In this document: positions 41,116 to 50,606 of the stretch, piece by piece | Numbering within the stretch: the stretch's first letter is position 1 | Layout: the number at the start of each line of letters is the position of its first letter | Notes under the pieces: generated by a model | Told to the model about the DNA's origin: nothing | Database searches by the model: none | What the model saw: only the letters and a program-made list of their open reading frames with translations | Source of the DNA: Pseudomonas sp. SJZ079 | GTDB taxonomy: Bacteria > Pseudomonadota > Gammaproteobacteria > Pseudomonadales > Pseudomonadaceae | Assembly (NCBI RefSeq): GCF_007993865.1 | Contig: NZ_VIUH01000009.1 | Coordinates: 92,886 to 156,885 of the forward strand | Direction of reading: 5' to 3' | Length of the DNA stretch: 64,000 bases | Translations under genes and position numbers: made by a program

Positions 41116-43497
41116 ATGCGTCACATCCTGATCTTTCTGCTGGCCGCCTGGCCGGCATTCGCCGCTGCCGTAGTGTTCGATGAGCACACTCGTGCCCTGC
41201 CGCTTGGCCGATCGATGTCGGTATTTGAAGACGTGCGCGGTACTACGACCATCGACGAGGTCACCTCACCGGCCCTGCAGGGCAGTTTTCGCCAGCACGA
41301 CAAAGACGTATTGAACGCCGGCTATTCGCGTTCGGTGTTCTGGCTGCGCCTGGATCTGCAGTACCGCCCGCAGCGTCTCGGGGGTCAGCAGCCCTGGCTG
41401 TTGGAGCTGGCCTACCCGCCCTTGGATCACCTGGAACTGTACCTGGATGATGGTCAGGGCGATTTCCAGTTGGTTCGGCGCACCGGCGATGCGCTGCCGT
41501 TCGCCAGCCGGGAGATCAAACAAAACAACTACCTGTTCGAGCTCAAGCTGCAGCCGAATCAGCTTCAGCGCGTCTATTTGCGCCTGCAGAGCCAGGGCTC
41601 GATCCAGGCGCCGCTGACCCTCTGGTCGCCCACCGCCTATCTGGAGGAACAACCGGCGCGCATCTATGTGCTCGGCATCATCTACGGCGTGTTGCTGGTG
41701 ATGCTGATCTACAACCTGTTTATCTTCTTGAGCGTGCGCGACACCAGCTACCTCTATTACATCCTCTATATCGCCTCGTTCGGCCTCTACCAGATCTCGG
41801 TGAACGGCGCCGGCATCGAGTACTTGTGGCCCGACAGCCCTTGGTGGGCGAATGCCGCCACGCCGTTCATGATCGGCTCGGCGGCGCTGTTCGGGTGTCA
41901 GTTCGCCCGGACTTTTCTGCACACCGGCGAACACAGCCCCTGGATCGATCGCACCCTGTTGCTGCTGATGGCCTGCGGCGCCGGGGTGATGCTCCTGGCG
42001 TTGACGGTCAGCTATGCGCTATCCCTGCGCCTGGCCACTTACTTGGCCTTGCTGTTTACCGTGGTGATCTTCGCCGCGGGGATCATTGCCTGGCTGCGCG
42101 GCATGCGCGTGGCGCGCTACTTCATTTTCGCCTGGAGCGCCTTTCTCCTCGGCGGGCTGATCAACAGCCTGATGGTGCTCGGTTACCTGCCGAACATCTT
42201 CCTCACCATGTACGCCAGTCAGATCGGCTCAGCCCTCGAGGTCGGCCTGTTGTCCCTGGCACTGGCCGACCGCATCAATGCGATGAAAGAGGAGCGTACG
42301 CGGATCCTCCAGGAAACTGGGCGCAAGCTGGAGACGCTGAACCAGGAACTGGCCAACAGCAACCGTCTCAAGGATGAGTTCCTGGCCACCGTCACCCACG
42401 AGTTGCGCACGCCGATGAACGGGGTGATCGGCTCGTTGGAGTTGATGGAGACCCTCGAACTGCAGGGCGAGCAGGCGCAGTATCAGAAGACCGCCGCCGG
42501 CTCGGCGCGGGACATGATGCGCATGGTCAACGACATCCTCGCGTTGACCGAGTTGCAGGCCGGCAAGCTCTATCCGCGCCGCGAGCCTTTCAGCCTGCGC
42601 GGGTTGTTCGACAGCCTGCGCGTGCAGTATGCCCCGCGCGCCGAAGAAAAAGGCCTGAGCTTCGTCCTGGAGCTGGACCAGAGCCTGCCGGATACCCTCG
42701 AGGGCGATGCCGGCAAGCTGGCACAGAGCCTCGCTTGCCTGCTGGACAACGCCATCAAGTTCACCGCGCAGGGTGAGGTGCGGCTGCGGGTCAGGCGCGT
42801 CGGCGGCGTGAGCGCTAACCTGCCGCTGAGTATCGAGGTGATCGACACCGGCGTCGGCTTCAATGCGCCGCAGGACGCTGCGCTGTATCAGCAGTTTCAC
42901 CAGTTGGACGGCTCCATGACCCGTGAATACGGCGGTCTGGGCATCGGCTTGGCGATCTGTCGACAGTTGGTCGACTTGCTCGGCGGCAACCTCAGTCATG
43001 AGTCGCAGCCCGGTCAGGGCAGTCGTTTCCAGTTGGATGTGCCGCTGGCGCTGCCGGCGCAGGCCGAGTCCGCACCTGTGCCGGTACGTCGCCCGGGTAT
43101 GCAGGCCCTGCGCGAGCCGGCGCAATGCACGGTGCTGGTGGTCGAGGACAATGCGATCAACCAGCTGGTGACCCGCGGCATGCTGCTCAAACTCGGCTAT
43201 CGGGTGCGCACCGCCGACAACGGCGCCGAAGCGCTGGAACTGCTGCGTGGCGAGGCGGTCGACGCCATCCTTCTGGATTGTCAGATGCCGGTGATGGATG
43301 GCTTTGCCACCTGTCGAGCGCTGCGTGCGCTACCCGAGTATGTCGATTTGCCGGTGCTGGCGATCACGGCCCATAGCCACAGTGGCGATCGCGAGCGTTG
43401 TCTGGCGGCCGGCATGAGCGACTACCTGGCCAAGCCGGTGAAGTTCGAGGAGCTGCGCCTGCTCTTGCACGACTGGTTGTTGAGCCAGAGGGCCTAG
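41116..43497 (+). CDS. ladS: Hybrid sensor kinase LadS
   Basis: 793 residues. Signal peptide MRHILIFLLAAWPAFAAA; periplasmic 7TMR-DISMED2 domain at about 30-165; seven-helix 7TMR-DISM membrane domain at about 185-390; a coiled coil; histidine kinase with His428 in FLATVTHELRTPMNG and ATPase boxes LLDNAIKFTAQGEV and GGLGIGLAI; C-terminal receiver with Asp721 in LLDCQMPVMDG and the conserved Lys in AKPVKFEEL. In P. aeruginosa LadS feeds the GacS/GacA pathway to favour biofilm over acute virulence. The same location next to thiD supports orthology. An upstream in-frame ATG at 41020 is not used because the signal peptide begins at 41116. Confidence 0.92.
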   Translation: MRHILIFLLAAWPAFAAAVVFDEHTRALPLGRSMSVFEDVRGTTTIDEVTSPALQGSFRQHDKDVLNAGYSRSVFWLRLDLQYRPQRLGGQQPWLLELAYPPLDHLELYLDDGQGDFQLVRRTGDALPFASREIKQNNYLFELKLQPNQLQRVYLRLQSQGSIQAPLTLWSPTAYLEEQPARIYVLGIIYGVLLVMLIYNLFIFLSVRDTSYLYYILYIASFGLYQISVNGAGIEYLWPDSPWWANAATPFMIGSAALFGCQFARTFLHTGEHSPWIDRTLLLLMACGAGVMLLALTVSYALSLRLATYLALLFTVVIFAAGIIAWLRGMRVARYFIFAWSAFLLGGLINSLMVLGYLPNIFLTMYASQIGSALEVGLLSLALADRINAMKEERTRILQETGRKLETLNQELANSNRLKDEFLATVTHELRTPMNGVIGSLELMETLELQGEQAQYQKTAAGSARDMMRMVNDILALTELQAGKLYPRREPFSLRGLFDSLRVQYAPRAEEKGLSFVLELDQSLPDTLEGDAGKLAQSLACLLDNAIKFTAQGEVRLRVRRVGGVSANLPLSIEVIDTGVGFNAPQDAALYQQFHQLDGSMTREYGGLGIGLAICRQLVDLLGGNLSHESQPGQGSRFQLDVPLALPAQAESAPVPVRRPGMQALREPAQCTVLVVEDNAINQLVTRGMLLKLGYRVRTADNGAEALELLRGEAVDAILLDCQMPVMDGFATCRALRALPEYVDLPVLAITAHSHSGDRERCLAAGMSDYLAKPVKFEELRLLLHDWLLSQRA

Positions 43498-43658
43498 GAG
43501 CCTGTCGGACTTAACGCTGCCCTACTGCGGAAAAGCCGGATTTGGCCATTTAGCCGTTCTTCCTCGTTAAATAGCGCGCTATTCGCCTCGACAGATCGGC
43601 AAAACCGACTCAAACCGGACTTTCCCTCGTTACGGACGATCAAGTCCGACAGGCTCCT
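43496..43658. repeat. 163-bp element with 17-bp terminal inverted repeats
   Basis: The ends are AGGAGCCTGTCGGACTT (43496-43512) and its exact reverse complement (43642-43658). The interior contains a palindrome AATAGCGCGCTATT and no credible ORF. The left end shares AG with the ladS stop codon TAG. The design is like the 267-bp and 221-bp elements but the sequence is different, and only one copy lies in this window. Confidence 0.88.
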
Positions 43659-43760
43659 GGCGCGGATGCGATCCGCTGCGGCGTGACTGGCAGCATGAGT
43701 TTGTCGGCTCTTGGCGTTTTTAGCGGCTGATCTGCCGTGAATCCCCCTGTTATCAAGTTC

Positions 43761-43800
43761 TGAATCCTGATTCACTTAAAGCACAGTGAATCAGGATTCA
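43761..43800. promoter_or_regulatory. Double palindromic operator upstream of the TetR gene
   Basis: Two 14-bp palindromes, TGAATCCTGATTCA (43761-43774) and TGAATCAGGATTCA (43787-43800), are spaced 26 bp centre to centre; together they also form one large inverted repeat. The second ends four bases before the ATG at 43805. This is the expected form of an autoregulatory TetR binding site, possibly for two dimers. Confidence 0.8.
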
Positions 43801-43804
43801 GACT

Positions 43805-44446
43805 ATGGCTTACCGTACCAGCGTGTTACGCCTCGACCGTGATCTGGCGCTGCGCGAGCGCATCCTCGCCTGCGCCTTGAGCCGCGTCAGCGAGGGTGGC
43901 TTCGCCGCCTTGACCATGCAGGCGCTGGCCGAGGCTGCCGGTATCGCCACCGGCAGCCTGTACCGGCACTTTCGCAGCAAGGGCGAACTGGCCGCCGAGG
44001 TGTTCGCCGCCGCCAGCCAGGGCGAAGTGGATGCCTTGGCCCAGATCCTGCGTGCACCCGGCAATCCGGCCGCACGCCTGGCCGCCGGGCTGCAGCAGTT
44101 CGCCGCGCGGGCCTGGCACAGTCGGCGGCTGGCCTTTGCCTTGATCGCCGAACCGGTCGACCCGGAAGTCGACGAACAGCGCCTGCTGTACCGCGAGGCC
44201 TATGCCGATCTGTTCGTCGAGCTGCTGGAGGAGGGCGCCGCCCTCGGGGTCTTCCGCGTACAGCACTTCAGCCTGATCGCCGCCTGCCTGGTCGGCGCTA
44301 TTGCCGAATCCCTGGTCGGCCCGCTGTCGCCGCCCGCCCGAGCGGCGCGTGAAGCGGGACGCCAGAGCCTGGACCTGGCGGAAGTCAGCCAGAGCCTGAT
44401 CACCTTTTGTCTGCGCGCCGTTGGCGCCGAGGAGCCCAAGTCATGA
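43805..44446 (+). CDS. TetR-family transcriptional regulator
   Basis: 213 residues. The N-terminal helix-turn-helix is AALTMQALAEAAGIATGSLYRHFRSKGEL (a slice: AGIATGSLYRHFRSKGE). The C-terminal ligand domain is unassigned. It lies directly behind a double palindrome and overlaps the acyl-CoA dehydrogenase gene by four bases, so it most likely represses itself and that enzyme in response to a fatty or acyl-CoA-like ligand. There is no Shine-Dalgarno between the operator and the ATG, so translation may be leaderless or begin elsewhere. Confidence 0.88.
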   Translation: MAYRTSVLRLDRDLALRERILACALSRVSEGGFAALTMQALAEAAGIATGSLYRHFRSKGELAAEVFAAASQGEVDALAQILRAPGNPAARLAAGLQQFAARAWHSRRLAFALIAEPVDPEVDEQRLLYREAYADLFVELLEEGAALGVFRVQHFSLIAACLVGAIAESLVGPLSPPARAAREAGRQSLDLAEVSQSLITFCLRAVGAEEPKS

Positions 44447-46092
44447 AAGCGCATTTGCTCGCCGAAACCCATGAAGTGTTCAATCAGGTGCCGCCGCTGG
44501 ACGGCGCCAACCTCTATCGCGTCGACCTGCCGTTGCAGGAGTGGACGCGGCGCTACCAGGGCGGCTGGGCCGAGGCGCGGATCGACGCCTACGGTGCCCT
44601 GGCCGGTGGCGAGCTGATGGCCGCGGGCTTTCTCGCCAACGAGAACAAGCCGGTGTTTCACAGCCATGATCGCTATGGCCATCGCATTGACCTGATCGAG
44701 TTCCATCCGGCCTACCACCAGCTGATGAGCGCGGCCATCGAGCATGGCATCCCCTCCATGCCCTGGACCGAGCCGCGCGCCGGCGCGCAGGTGGCCCGCG
44801 CCGCCATGAGCTACCTGCACAGCCAGGCCGAGGCCGGCAGCGGTTGTCCCTTGACCATGACCTTCGCCAGCGTACCGGCGCTCAAGCTGCAGCCGGATGT
44901 CGCCGAGCAGTGGCTGCCGAAGATTCTGTCGACCCAGTACGACCCGCGCAACCTGCCGCTCGAGCAGAAAAGCGGGGCGACCATCGGCATGGCGATGACC
45001 GAGAAGCAGGGCGGCACCGACGTGCGCGCCAATACCACGCGCGCCTATCCGGTCGGCGCTGCGGGACCAGGACAGGCCTATGAACTGGTCGGCCACAAGT
45101 GGTTCTGCTCGGCGCCGATGTGCGACGCCTTCCTCACCCTGGCCAACACCGACAAGGGCCTGAGCTGCTTCTTGCTGCCGCGCCACAGGCCGGACGGCAG
45201 CCGCAACGAGCTGTATATCCAGCGCCTGAAGAACAAGCTGGGCAACTGGTCGAACGCCTCCAGCGAGGTGGAATACCGTGGCGCCCTGGCCTGGATGATC
45301 GGCGAGGAAGGCCGTGGCGTGCCGACCATCATCGAGATGGTGGCGCTGACCCGCTTCGACTGCATGATCGGCTCCAGCGCCCTGATGCGTCAGGCCCTGA
45401 CCCAGGCCGCCCATCACTGTGCCTACCGCCAGGTCGGCGGCCGCGTGCTCAATCAACAGCCGCTGATGCAGAACGTCCTGGCCGATCTGGCCCTGGAAAG
45501 CGAGGCCGCCCTGGCCCTGACCCTGCGCATGGGCAAGGCACTGGACAACCCGACCGACGAGCGGGAGAACAAGTTCGCCCGCCTGGTCACCGCGGTGGGC
45601 AAGTACTGGATCTGCAAACGCGCCCCGGCGATGATCAACGAAGCCGCCGAGTGCATGGGCGGCGCCGGCTACGTCGAGGACAGCATCCTGCCGCGGCTGT
45701 ACCGCGAGGCGCCGGTCAACTCGACTTGGGAAGGCTCCGGCAATGTGCAGTGCCTGGACGTGCTGCGCGCCCTGTCCAAGGAACCCGGGGTGCTCGATGC
45801 GTTGTTCGGCGAGCTGGGTGACGGTCATGGCGATGCGCGGCTCAAGGCACATATCCAGCGCCTGCAGGCGGCGTTTCGCGACACCGGCGATATCCAGTAC
45901 CGCGCCCGCCAGTTGACCGAAGACGTGGCGCTGGCGTTGCAAGCCAAGCTGCTGTTGGAGGCGGGTAACGCGATGGTCTCCGATGCCTTTATCGCCAGCC
46001 GGCTGGGCGAGGGCGGGCGGGTTTACGGCACCTTGCCGCGGGGTGTGGCGGCCGAGGCGCTGGTGGCGCGCAGTACACCCCATCTGCTGTGA
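44443..46092 (+). CDS. AidB-like acyl-CoA dehydrogenase
   Basis: 549 residues, the length of E. coli AidB rather than of an ordinary acyl-CoA dehydrogenase (about 390). AidB-type stretches are THEVFNQVPPLDGANLYR, CPLTMTFASVPAL, GMAMTEKQGGTDVRANTT, LVGHKWFCSAPMCDAFL and LYREAPVNSTWEGSGNVQCL. E. coli AidB binds FAD and DNA and is induced by alkylation; the natural substrate is unclear. Coupled by ATGA overlap to the TetR gene. Confidence 0.9.
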   Translation: MKAHLLAETHEVFNQVPPLDGANLYRVDLPLQEWTRRYQGGWAEARIDAYGALAGGELMAAGFLANENKPVFHSHDRYGHRIDLIEFHPAYHQLMSAAIEHGIPSMPWTEPRAGAQVARAAMSYLHSQAEAGSGCPLTMTFASVPALKLQPDVAEQWLPKILSTQYDPRNLPLEQKSGATIGMAMTEKQGGTDVRANTTRAYPVGAAGPGQAYELVGHKWFCSAPMCDAFLTLANTDKGLSCFLLPRHRPDGSRNELYIQRLKNKLGNWSNASSEVEYRGALAWMIGEEGRGVPTIIEMVALTRFDCMIGSSALMRQALTQAAHHCAYRQVGGRVLNQQPLMQNVLADLALESEAALALTLRMGKALDNPTDERENKFARLVTAVGKYWICKRAPAMINEAAECMGGAGYVEDSILPRLYREAPVNSTWEGSGNVQCLDVLRALSKEPGVLDALFGELGDGHGDARLKAHIQRLQAAFRDTGDIQYRARQLTEDVALALQAKLLLEAGNAMVSDAFIASRLGEGGRVYGTLPRGVAAEALVARSTPHLL

Positions 46093-46309
46093 GCGCATGA
46101 GCGCGGTGGCGAGTGCTTGCCCGCAGCCGTAGCGCGCGTTCCGCGCGGCTGGCGAGCGGCCTGAATGATCGCGCCGTTGGTCTGGACGACGGCTCAAGGC
46201 GCTTCTGACAGAAACGCTCAGGTAGTCGCGGGGAGAGGCACGCCGCGCTATGCCGGAGCGCGGCGATGCAGGCAAGATAGAGGCCTGTGCTCAGCCAGGG
46301 AGACGCACC

Positions 46310-47782
46310 ATGACCCCTTACTCCGAAGACTTTATCGTCGCCCGCAGTGCCGAGGAGGCCGTGGATCGTTTGGCCGTCCTCCATCAGCAAGCCACCAGTG
46401 CCCTGAGTCAGGCGCTCAGGCACTACCTCAAGGAACGGATCAAGCCTGACGCCGCGCAGCGCGCGCAGTTCCGTTACCCGGAGTTGCGCCTGATCTATCC
46501 GGGCCAGGGCGAGGTGGCGACCAGCGTGCGCGCCTACGCCAAGGTGCAGGTGCCAGGCACCTACAGTGTCACCGTGACCCACCCGGCGGCCTTTCGCAAA
46601 TACCTGCTGGAGCAATTGCGGCCGTTGATGAGCGACTTCACCGTGCAGGTGGAAGTCGGCATCAGTCAGCAGAACATTCCCTACCCCTATGTGGTCGAGC
46701 AGGGCGATGAACTGGCCGGTTCCGGGGTCACCGCCGCCGAACTGGCGCGGGTGTTCCCCAGCACCGACTTGTCGGCCGCCACCGACGGCATCGCCGACGG
46801 TCTGTATGACTGGGCCAACACCGATCCGCTGCCGCTGGCGTTGTTCGATGCGGCGCGGGTGGACTTCTCCCTGCGCCGTCTGGTGCATTACACCGGCAGC
46901 GACTGGCGGCATGTACAGCCGTGGATTCTGCTGACCAACTACCACCGCTATGTCGACCAGTTCATTCGCCATGGCCTGGACATGCTGGTCGGCGACTCGC
47001 GCTTCGTGCGCATGGTGCTGCCGGGCAACGTGGTGATCGAGCGTGGCATGGCCGAAGGCGAGATGCAGGCGATCATCGAGGGTGTGGTCTGGCACCGCTA
47101 CCAGATGCCTGCGTATCACCTGTTCGCCAGCGACGGCGATGGCATCACCCTGGTCAATATCGGCGTCGGACCGTCCAACGCGAAAAACATCACCGATCAC
47201 CTGGCCGTGCTGCGTCCGCACTGCTGGCTGATGATCGGCCACTGCGGCGGCCTGCGCCAATCGCAGACCATCGGCGACTACGTGCTGGCTCACGCCTATA
47301 TGCGCCGCGACGGCATTCTCGACCGGGTGCTGCCGCCGAATATTCCGCTACCAGCCCTGGCCGAAGTGCAGATGGCGCTGCAGGAGGCCGCCGCGCAAGT
47401 CACCGGCGAACGTGGCGATGCGCTGAAGCGGCGTTTGCGCACCGGCACCGTATTGACCTACGACGACCGTAACTGGGAGCTGCGCTGGGCCCAGGAACGG
47501 CCCTTGATCAACCTGGCGCGTGCGGTGGCGGTGGACATGGAAAGCGGCACGGTCGCCGCCCAGGGCTACCGCCTGCGCGTGCCTTACGGCACCTTGCTGT
47601 GTGTATCGGACAAGCCGCTGCACAGCGAGATCAAGCTGCCGGGCGCGGCCGGGGCCTTCTACGAGCGGGCGGTGACTCAGCACCTGCATATCGGCATCGC
47701 CGCCCTCGATCTGTTGCGTGGCCAGCTCGACTCGCTGCATTCGCGCAAGCTGCGCAGCTTCGACGAACCGCCGTTTCGTTGA
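46310..47782 (+). CDS. amn: AMP nucleosidase
   Basis: 490 residues. It hydrolyses AMP to adenine and ribose 5-phosphate. An N-terminal Amn-specific domain (to about 180) precedes a phosphorylase-like domain with VNIGVGPSNAKNITDHLAVL, CWLMIGHCGGLRQSQ and VAVDMESGTVAAQGYRL. ATG at 46310 has GGGAG upstream. The 217-bp gap before it shows no clear regulatory motif. It is convergent with the next gene, with only nine bases between stops. Confidence 0.95.
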   Translation: MTPYSEDFIVARSAEEAVDRLAVLHQQATSALSQALRHYLKERIKPDAAQRAQFRYPELRLIYPGQGEVATSVRAYAKVQVPGTYSVTVTHPAAFRKYLLEQLRPLMSDFTVQVEVGISQQNIPYPYVVEQGDELAGSGVTAAELARVFPSTDLSAATDGIADGLYDWANTDPLPLALFDAARVDFSLRRLVHYTGSDWRHVQPWILLTNYHRYVDQFIRHGLDMLVGDSRFVRMVLPGNVVIERGMAEGEMQAIIEGVVWHRYQMPAYHLFASDGDGITLVNIGVGPSNAKNITDHLAVLRPHCWLMIGHCGGLRQSQTIGDYVLAHAYMRRDGILDRVLPPNIPLPALAEVQMALQEAAAQVTGERGDALKRRLRTGTVLTYDDRNWELRWAQERPLINLARAVAVDMESGTVAAQGYRLRVPYGTLLCVSDKPLHSEIKLPGAAGAFYERAVTQHLHIGIAALDLLRGQLDSLHSRKLRSFDEPPFR

Positions 47783-47791
47783 GCGGACGGT

Positions 47792-48619
47792 TCAGCGGGG
47801 AGCCGCACTGCCCGGCATGAACTCCTGGAAGGGGGTGACTTGCCTGGGCCGGGCCATGGCGCTTTCCAGGTCGGTCAAGCTCTTGTGGCTGACCTGGATC
47901 AGGCCGCGCCGCGGCCGATCGAGGTCGATGATGAGGAACACCAGCAGGACGATCAGCCCGACCATGATGTAGGTGGCGAAGGACGCGCGGTGGCCGGCGA
48001 CGCCGGAGGAGTAGCCGAGGATGACGCCGGCCATCAGGAAGGTGGTGTAGAGCAGGTTCAGAACGATTTCCGGGACATGGCGATTGAGCGTGGCATCCCG
48101 CGTGCCGTAGGCGTCGATCATCTCGTTCAGGGCCTGCAGGAACAGCCCGCTGGTGACCGGGTTGGGCACCTCTTCGGCGGCCTGCAGGGCGTAGTTCCAG
48201 AGCAGGGCCTGCTGTTGAGTGGCCTGGTCGAGCATGGCCTGGCGTTGATAGGCGTGGTCCAGGCTGAGGCTGCCGGCCCGTACCCGCAGGCTCAGGTAGC
48301 TGGCCAGCGCCTTGAGCGTCGGTGCGCGTACCGACTCCGGTAGTAGCTGGGCGCGCAGGTAGGCGGTGCCTATGGCATTGGCTTCGCTCACCACGGCCTC
48401 GCTGCGGCTGTCGAAGCGCTGCAGCGACAGGGAGAAGGTGAAGCCGAGCAGCAAGGCGAGGATGCCGATCAATGAGCCCTGGATGGTGATGATATGGGAC
48501 TTCGACGGTTCGTCGCTGCTGCGCTGGTAGCGGCGGCCGACGCGATGGCCCAGTTCGATGGCCAGCGCCATGGACGCGAAGAGAATGCCGGCGATCAGGG
48601 TGCTGCTCAGGTCGTACAT
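47792..48619 (-). CDS. DUF4239-like (bestrophin-like) membrane protein
   Basis: 275 residues with four hydrophobic segments arranged as two pairs: STLIAGILFASMALAIELGH and IITIQGSLIGILALLLGFTF near the start, then IVLNLLYTTFLMAGVILGY and YIMVGLIVLLVFLIIDLDRP near the end. The soluble middle is helical. This is the arrangement of bacterial DUF4239 proteins; function unknown. ATG at 48619 gives MYDLSSTLIAG. Confidence 0.82.
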   Translation of the reverse strand: MYDLSSTLIAGILFASMALAIELGHRVGRRYQRSSDEPSKSHIITIQGSLIGILALLLGFTFSLSLQRFDSRSEAVVSEANAIGTAYLRAQLLPESVRAPTLKALASYLSLRVRAGSLSLDHAYQRQAMLDQATQQQALLWNYALQAAEEVPNPVTSGLFLQALNEMIDAYGTRDATLNRHVPEIVLNLLYTTFLMAGVILGYSSGVAGHRASFATYIMVGLIVLLVFLIIDLDRPRRGLIQVSHKSLTDLESAMARPRQVTPFQEFMPGSAAPR

Positions 48620-48769
48620 AAACTCTCGCAAGTGACCGACGCCTCGAAAGACGAGTCCCTGTCGTGGCGACTCGATCCCGGAGAGCATGCCGCGCGTTGC
48701 TTGCAGGCACTCCGCCAAACCTCAGTCTAGAAGCCGTTTGGCGGGTGTGCTGCAAGCGTCGGTTGCGGC

Positions 48770-49804
48770 TCAGCGGCTGGCGTCGAGTACCACCCGGTAG
48801 CGCGCCTTGCCATCGCGCAGATGCTGGATGGCGTCGTTGACCCGGCTCATGGGGAAGTGTTCGACCTGCGGCAGGATCTGATGGCGGGCGCAGAACTCGA
48901 GCATCTTGCTCATGCTCGCCGGTGAGCCGACCGGCGAGCCGGACAGGCTGCGCTGGCGCGGAATCAAGTTGAATACATGCACCGGGATGGCACTGGGCAC
49001 GATGCCAACGAAATGCAGGCGACCCTTGCCGCCCAGGGTAGCGATCAGCGCGTTCCAGTCGAGGTCGGCGCTGGCGGTGACCAACAGAAAATCCAGGCTG
49101 CCGGCCAGCGCCTTGAGTGCCGCACTGTCGGTGGAGGCCACCACCTTGTGCGCACCGAGGCGCTTGGCTTCTTCCTGCTTGTTCAAGGAGGAGGTGAAGG
49201 CGGTGACCTCGCAGCCCCAGGCGTTGAGGAAGCGCAGGGCCAGGTGGCCGAGGCCGCCGATGCCGACCACGCCGACCTTGTCGGTGGGCTTCACGTCGAA
49301 CTCCAGCAACGGGCTGAACACCGTTGAGCCGGCGCAGAACAAAGGCCCGACCAGACTCGGCTCGAGGTTGTCCGGCAGCGGGATGGCCCAGGCCCAATGC
49401 GCGCGCAGGCGGTCGGCGAAACCACCGTTGCTGCCGACTATGGTCGGTTTCACCGTGCCGCACAGCTGGTGCGAGCCCTGCATGCACGAGTTGCAGTGCA
49501 TGCAGCTGCCCTTGTACCAGCCGATGCCGACTCGCTGACCGAGCTTGAGCCCGCGCGCCTGTTCACCGAGGCGCACGACGGTGCCGACCACCTCATGGCC
49601 GGGAATGAAGGGGTAGCGGGCATTGCCCCACTCGTTGTCGATCATCGACTGGTCGGAATGACAGATGCCGCAGTATTCCACGGCGACTTCGACCTCTTCC
49701 GCGCCCAGCGGACCGGGGTTGAATTGAAAAGGCTCCAGTGCGGCGCCGGCCGCCTTGGCGGCCCAGCCGGTGAAGGTCTCGAGTACGGATTCGGAGGTGC
49801 TCAT
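48770..49804 (-). CDS. Zinc-dependent NAD(P) alcohol dehydrogenase (Ahr/YahK type)
   Basis: 344 residues. Catalytic zinc ligands are in YCGICHSDQS and PGHEVVGTV; the structural zinc site is the four-cysteine run in CMHCNSCMQGSHQLC. The Rossmann motif is VGVVGIGGLGHLALRF. It is closest in style to E. coli Ahr/YahK aldehyde reductases, which reduce a broad range of aldehydes with NADPH. Monocistronic; start at 49804. Confidence 0.9.
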   Translation of the reverse strand: MSTSESVLETFTGWAAKAAGAALEPFQFNPGPLGAEEVEVAVEYCGICHSDQSMIDNEWGNARYPFIPGHEVVGTVVRLGEQARGLKLGQRVGIGWYKGSCMHCNSCMQGSHQLCGTVKPTIVGSNGGFADRLRAHWAWAIPLPDNLEPSLVGPLFCAGSTVFSPLLEFDVKPTDKVGVVGIGGLGHLALRFLNAWGCEVTAFTSSLNKQEEAKRLGAHKVVASTDSAALKALAGSLDFLLVTASADLDWNALIATLGGKGRLHFVGIVPSAIPVHVFNLIPRQRSLSGSPVGSPASMSKMLEFCARHQILPQVEHFPMSRVNDAIQHLRDGKARYRVVLDASR

Positions 49805-49946
49805 GCGGGTGTCCTCGGTGCGCGCGAAATAACCCCTGCAGCATAGTCGCCCCGCTGGCTGTGTGGGCAGTCCCATAAGGTGGGGTGATAGCCGGGGCGT
49901 GGTCTCGGTTACACTGCCGCTCCCGTTTTCTGCTCCCGGACGCCGC

Positions 49947-50576
49947 ATGTCACGCCCGCCCCGTTCAGTCGCCCCGCGCCGTACTGCCGACAAGCCCGCA
50001 GTGCGCCGGGTGGCCAAGGCCCCTCCGAGCGAACCGCGCTTGTTGTTGCTGAACAAGCCCTTCGATGTGCTGACCCAGTTCAACGACGAGCAGGGCCGCG
50101 CCACGCTCAAGGATTTTGTCGCGGTGCCCGGCGTCTATCCGGCCGGACGCCTGGATCGCGACAGCGAGGGCTTGCTTCTGCTGACCAACGATGGCCGGCT
50201 GCAGGCGCGCATCGCCGACCCCAAGCACAAGCTGGCGAAAACCTACTGGGTGCAGGTCGAGGGCGAACCGACCCCGGAGCAGCTGCAACAGCTGCGCGAG
50301 GGCGTGCAGTTGAACGACGGGCCGACCCTGCCGGCCGAGGCCCGGTTGCTGGATGAACCGACGCTGTGGCCGCGCAACCCGCCGGTGCGCTTTCGCAAGA
50401 GCGTGCCGACCGCCTGGCTGGAACTGGTGATTCGCGAGGGGCGCAATCGCCAGGTGCGGCGCATGACCGCGGCGGTCGGCTTGCCGACCCTGCGCCTGGT
50501 ACGGGTGCGCATCGGGCCCTGGAGCCTGGAAGGCTTGCAGCCCGGCGAGTGGAAAGAGGTCGAGGCGCGCTTGTAA
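49947..50576 (+). CDS. rluE: 23S rRNA pseudouridine2457 synthase
   Basis: 209 residues. RsuA/RluB/RluE-family synthase without an S4 domain: [14 protein letters not shown], the catalytic Asp in [29 protein letters not shown] and [20 protein letters not shown]. The lack of the S4 domain and the short length favour RluE. A basic, Pro-rich N-terminal tail precedes the domain. The start is the ATG at 49947. Confidence 0.92.
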   Translation: MSRPPRSVAPRRTADKPAVRRVAKAPPSEPRLLLLNKPFDVLTQFNDEQGRATLKDFVAVPGVYPAGRLDRDSEGLLLLTNDGRLQARIADPKHKLAKTYWVQVEGEPTPEQLQQLREGVQLNDGPTLPAEARLLDEPTLWPRNPPVRFRKSVPTAWLELVIREGRNRQVRRMTAAVGLPTLRLVRVRIGPWSLEGLQPGEWKEVEARL

Positions 50577-50606
50577 GCCGGCGCGGCTCCAGCCTCAGGC
50601 GACTGC

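Noticed and set aside
44200..46275. 691-codon minus-strand open frame opposite the TetR/AidB genes
   Set aside because: A shadow of the high-GC coding strand; it spans two genes and their overlap, and its translation is Arg/His/Gln-rich without motifs.
47631..49487. 618-codon minus-strand open frame across amn, the DUF4239-like gene and the alcohol dehydrogenase
   Set aside because: It covers three well-supported genes in another frame, and its translation is Arg/Pro-rich and motif-free.
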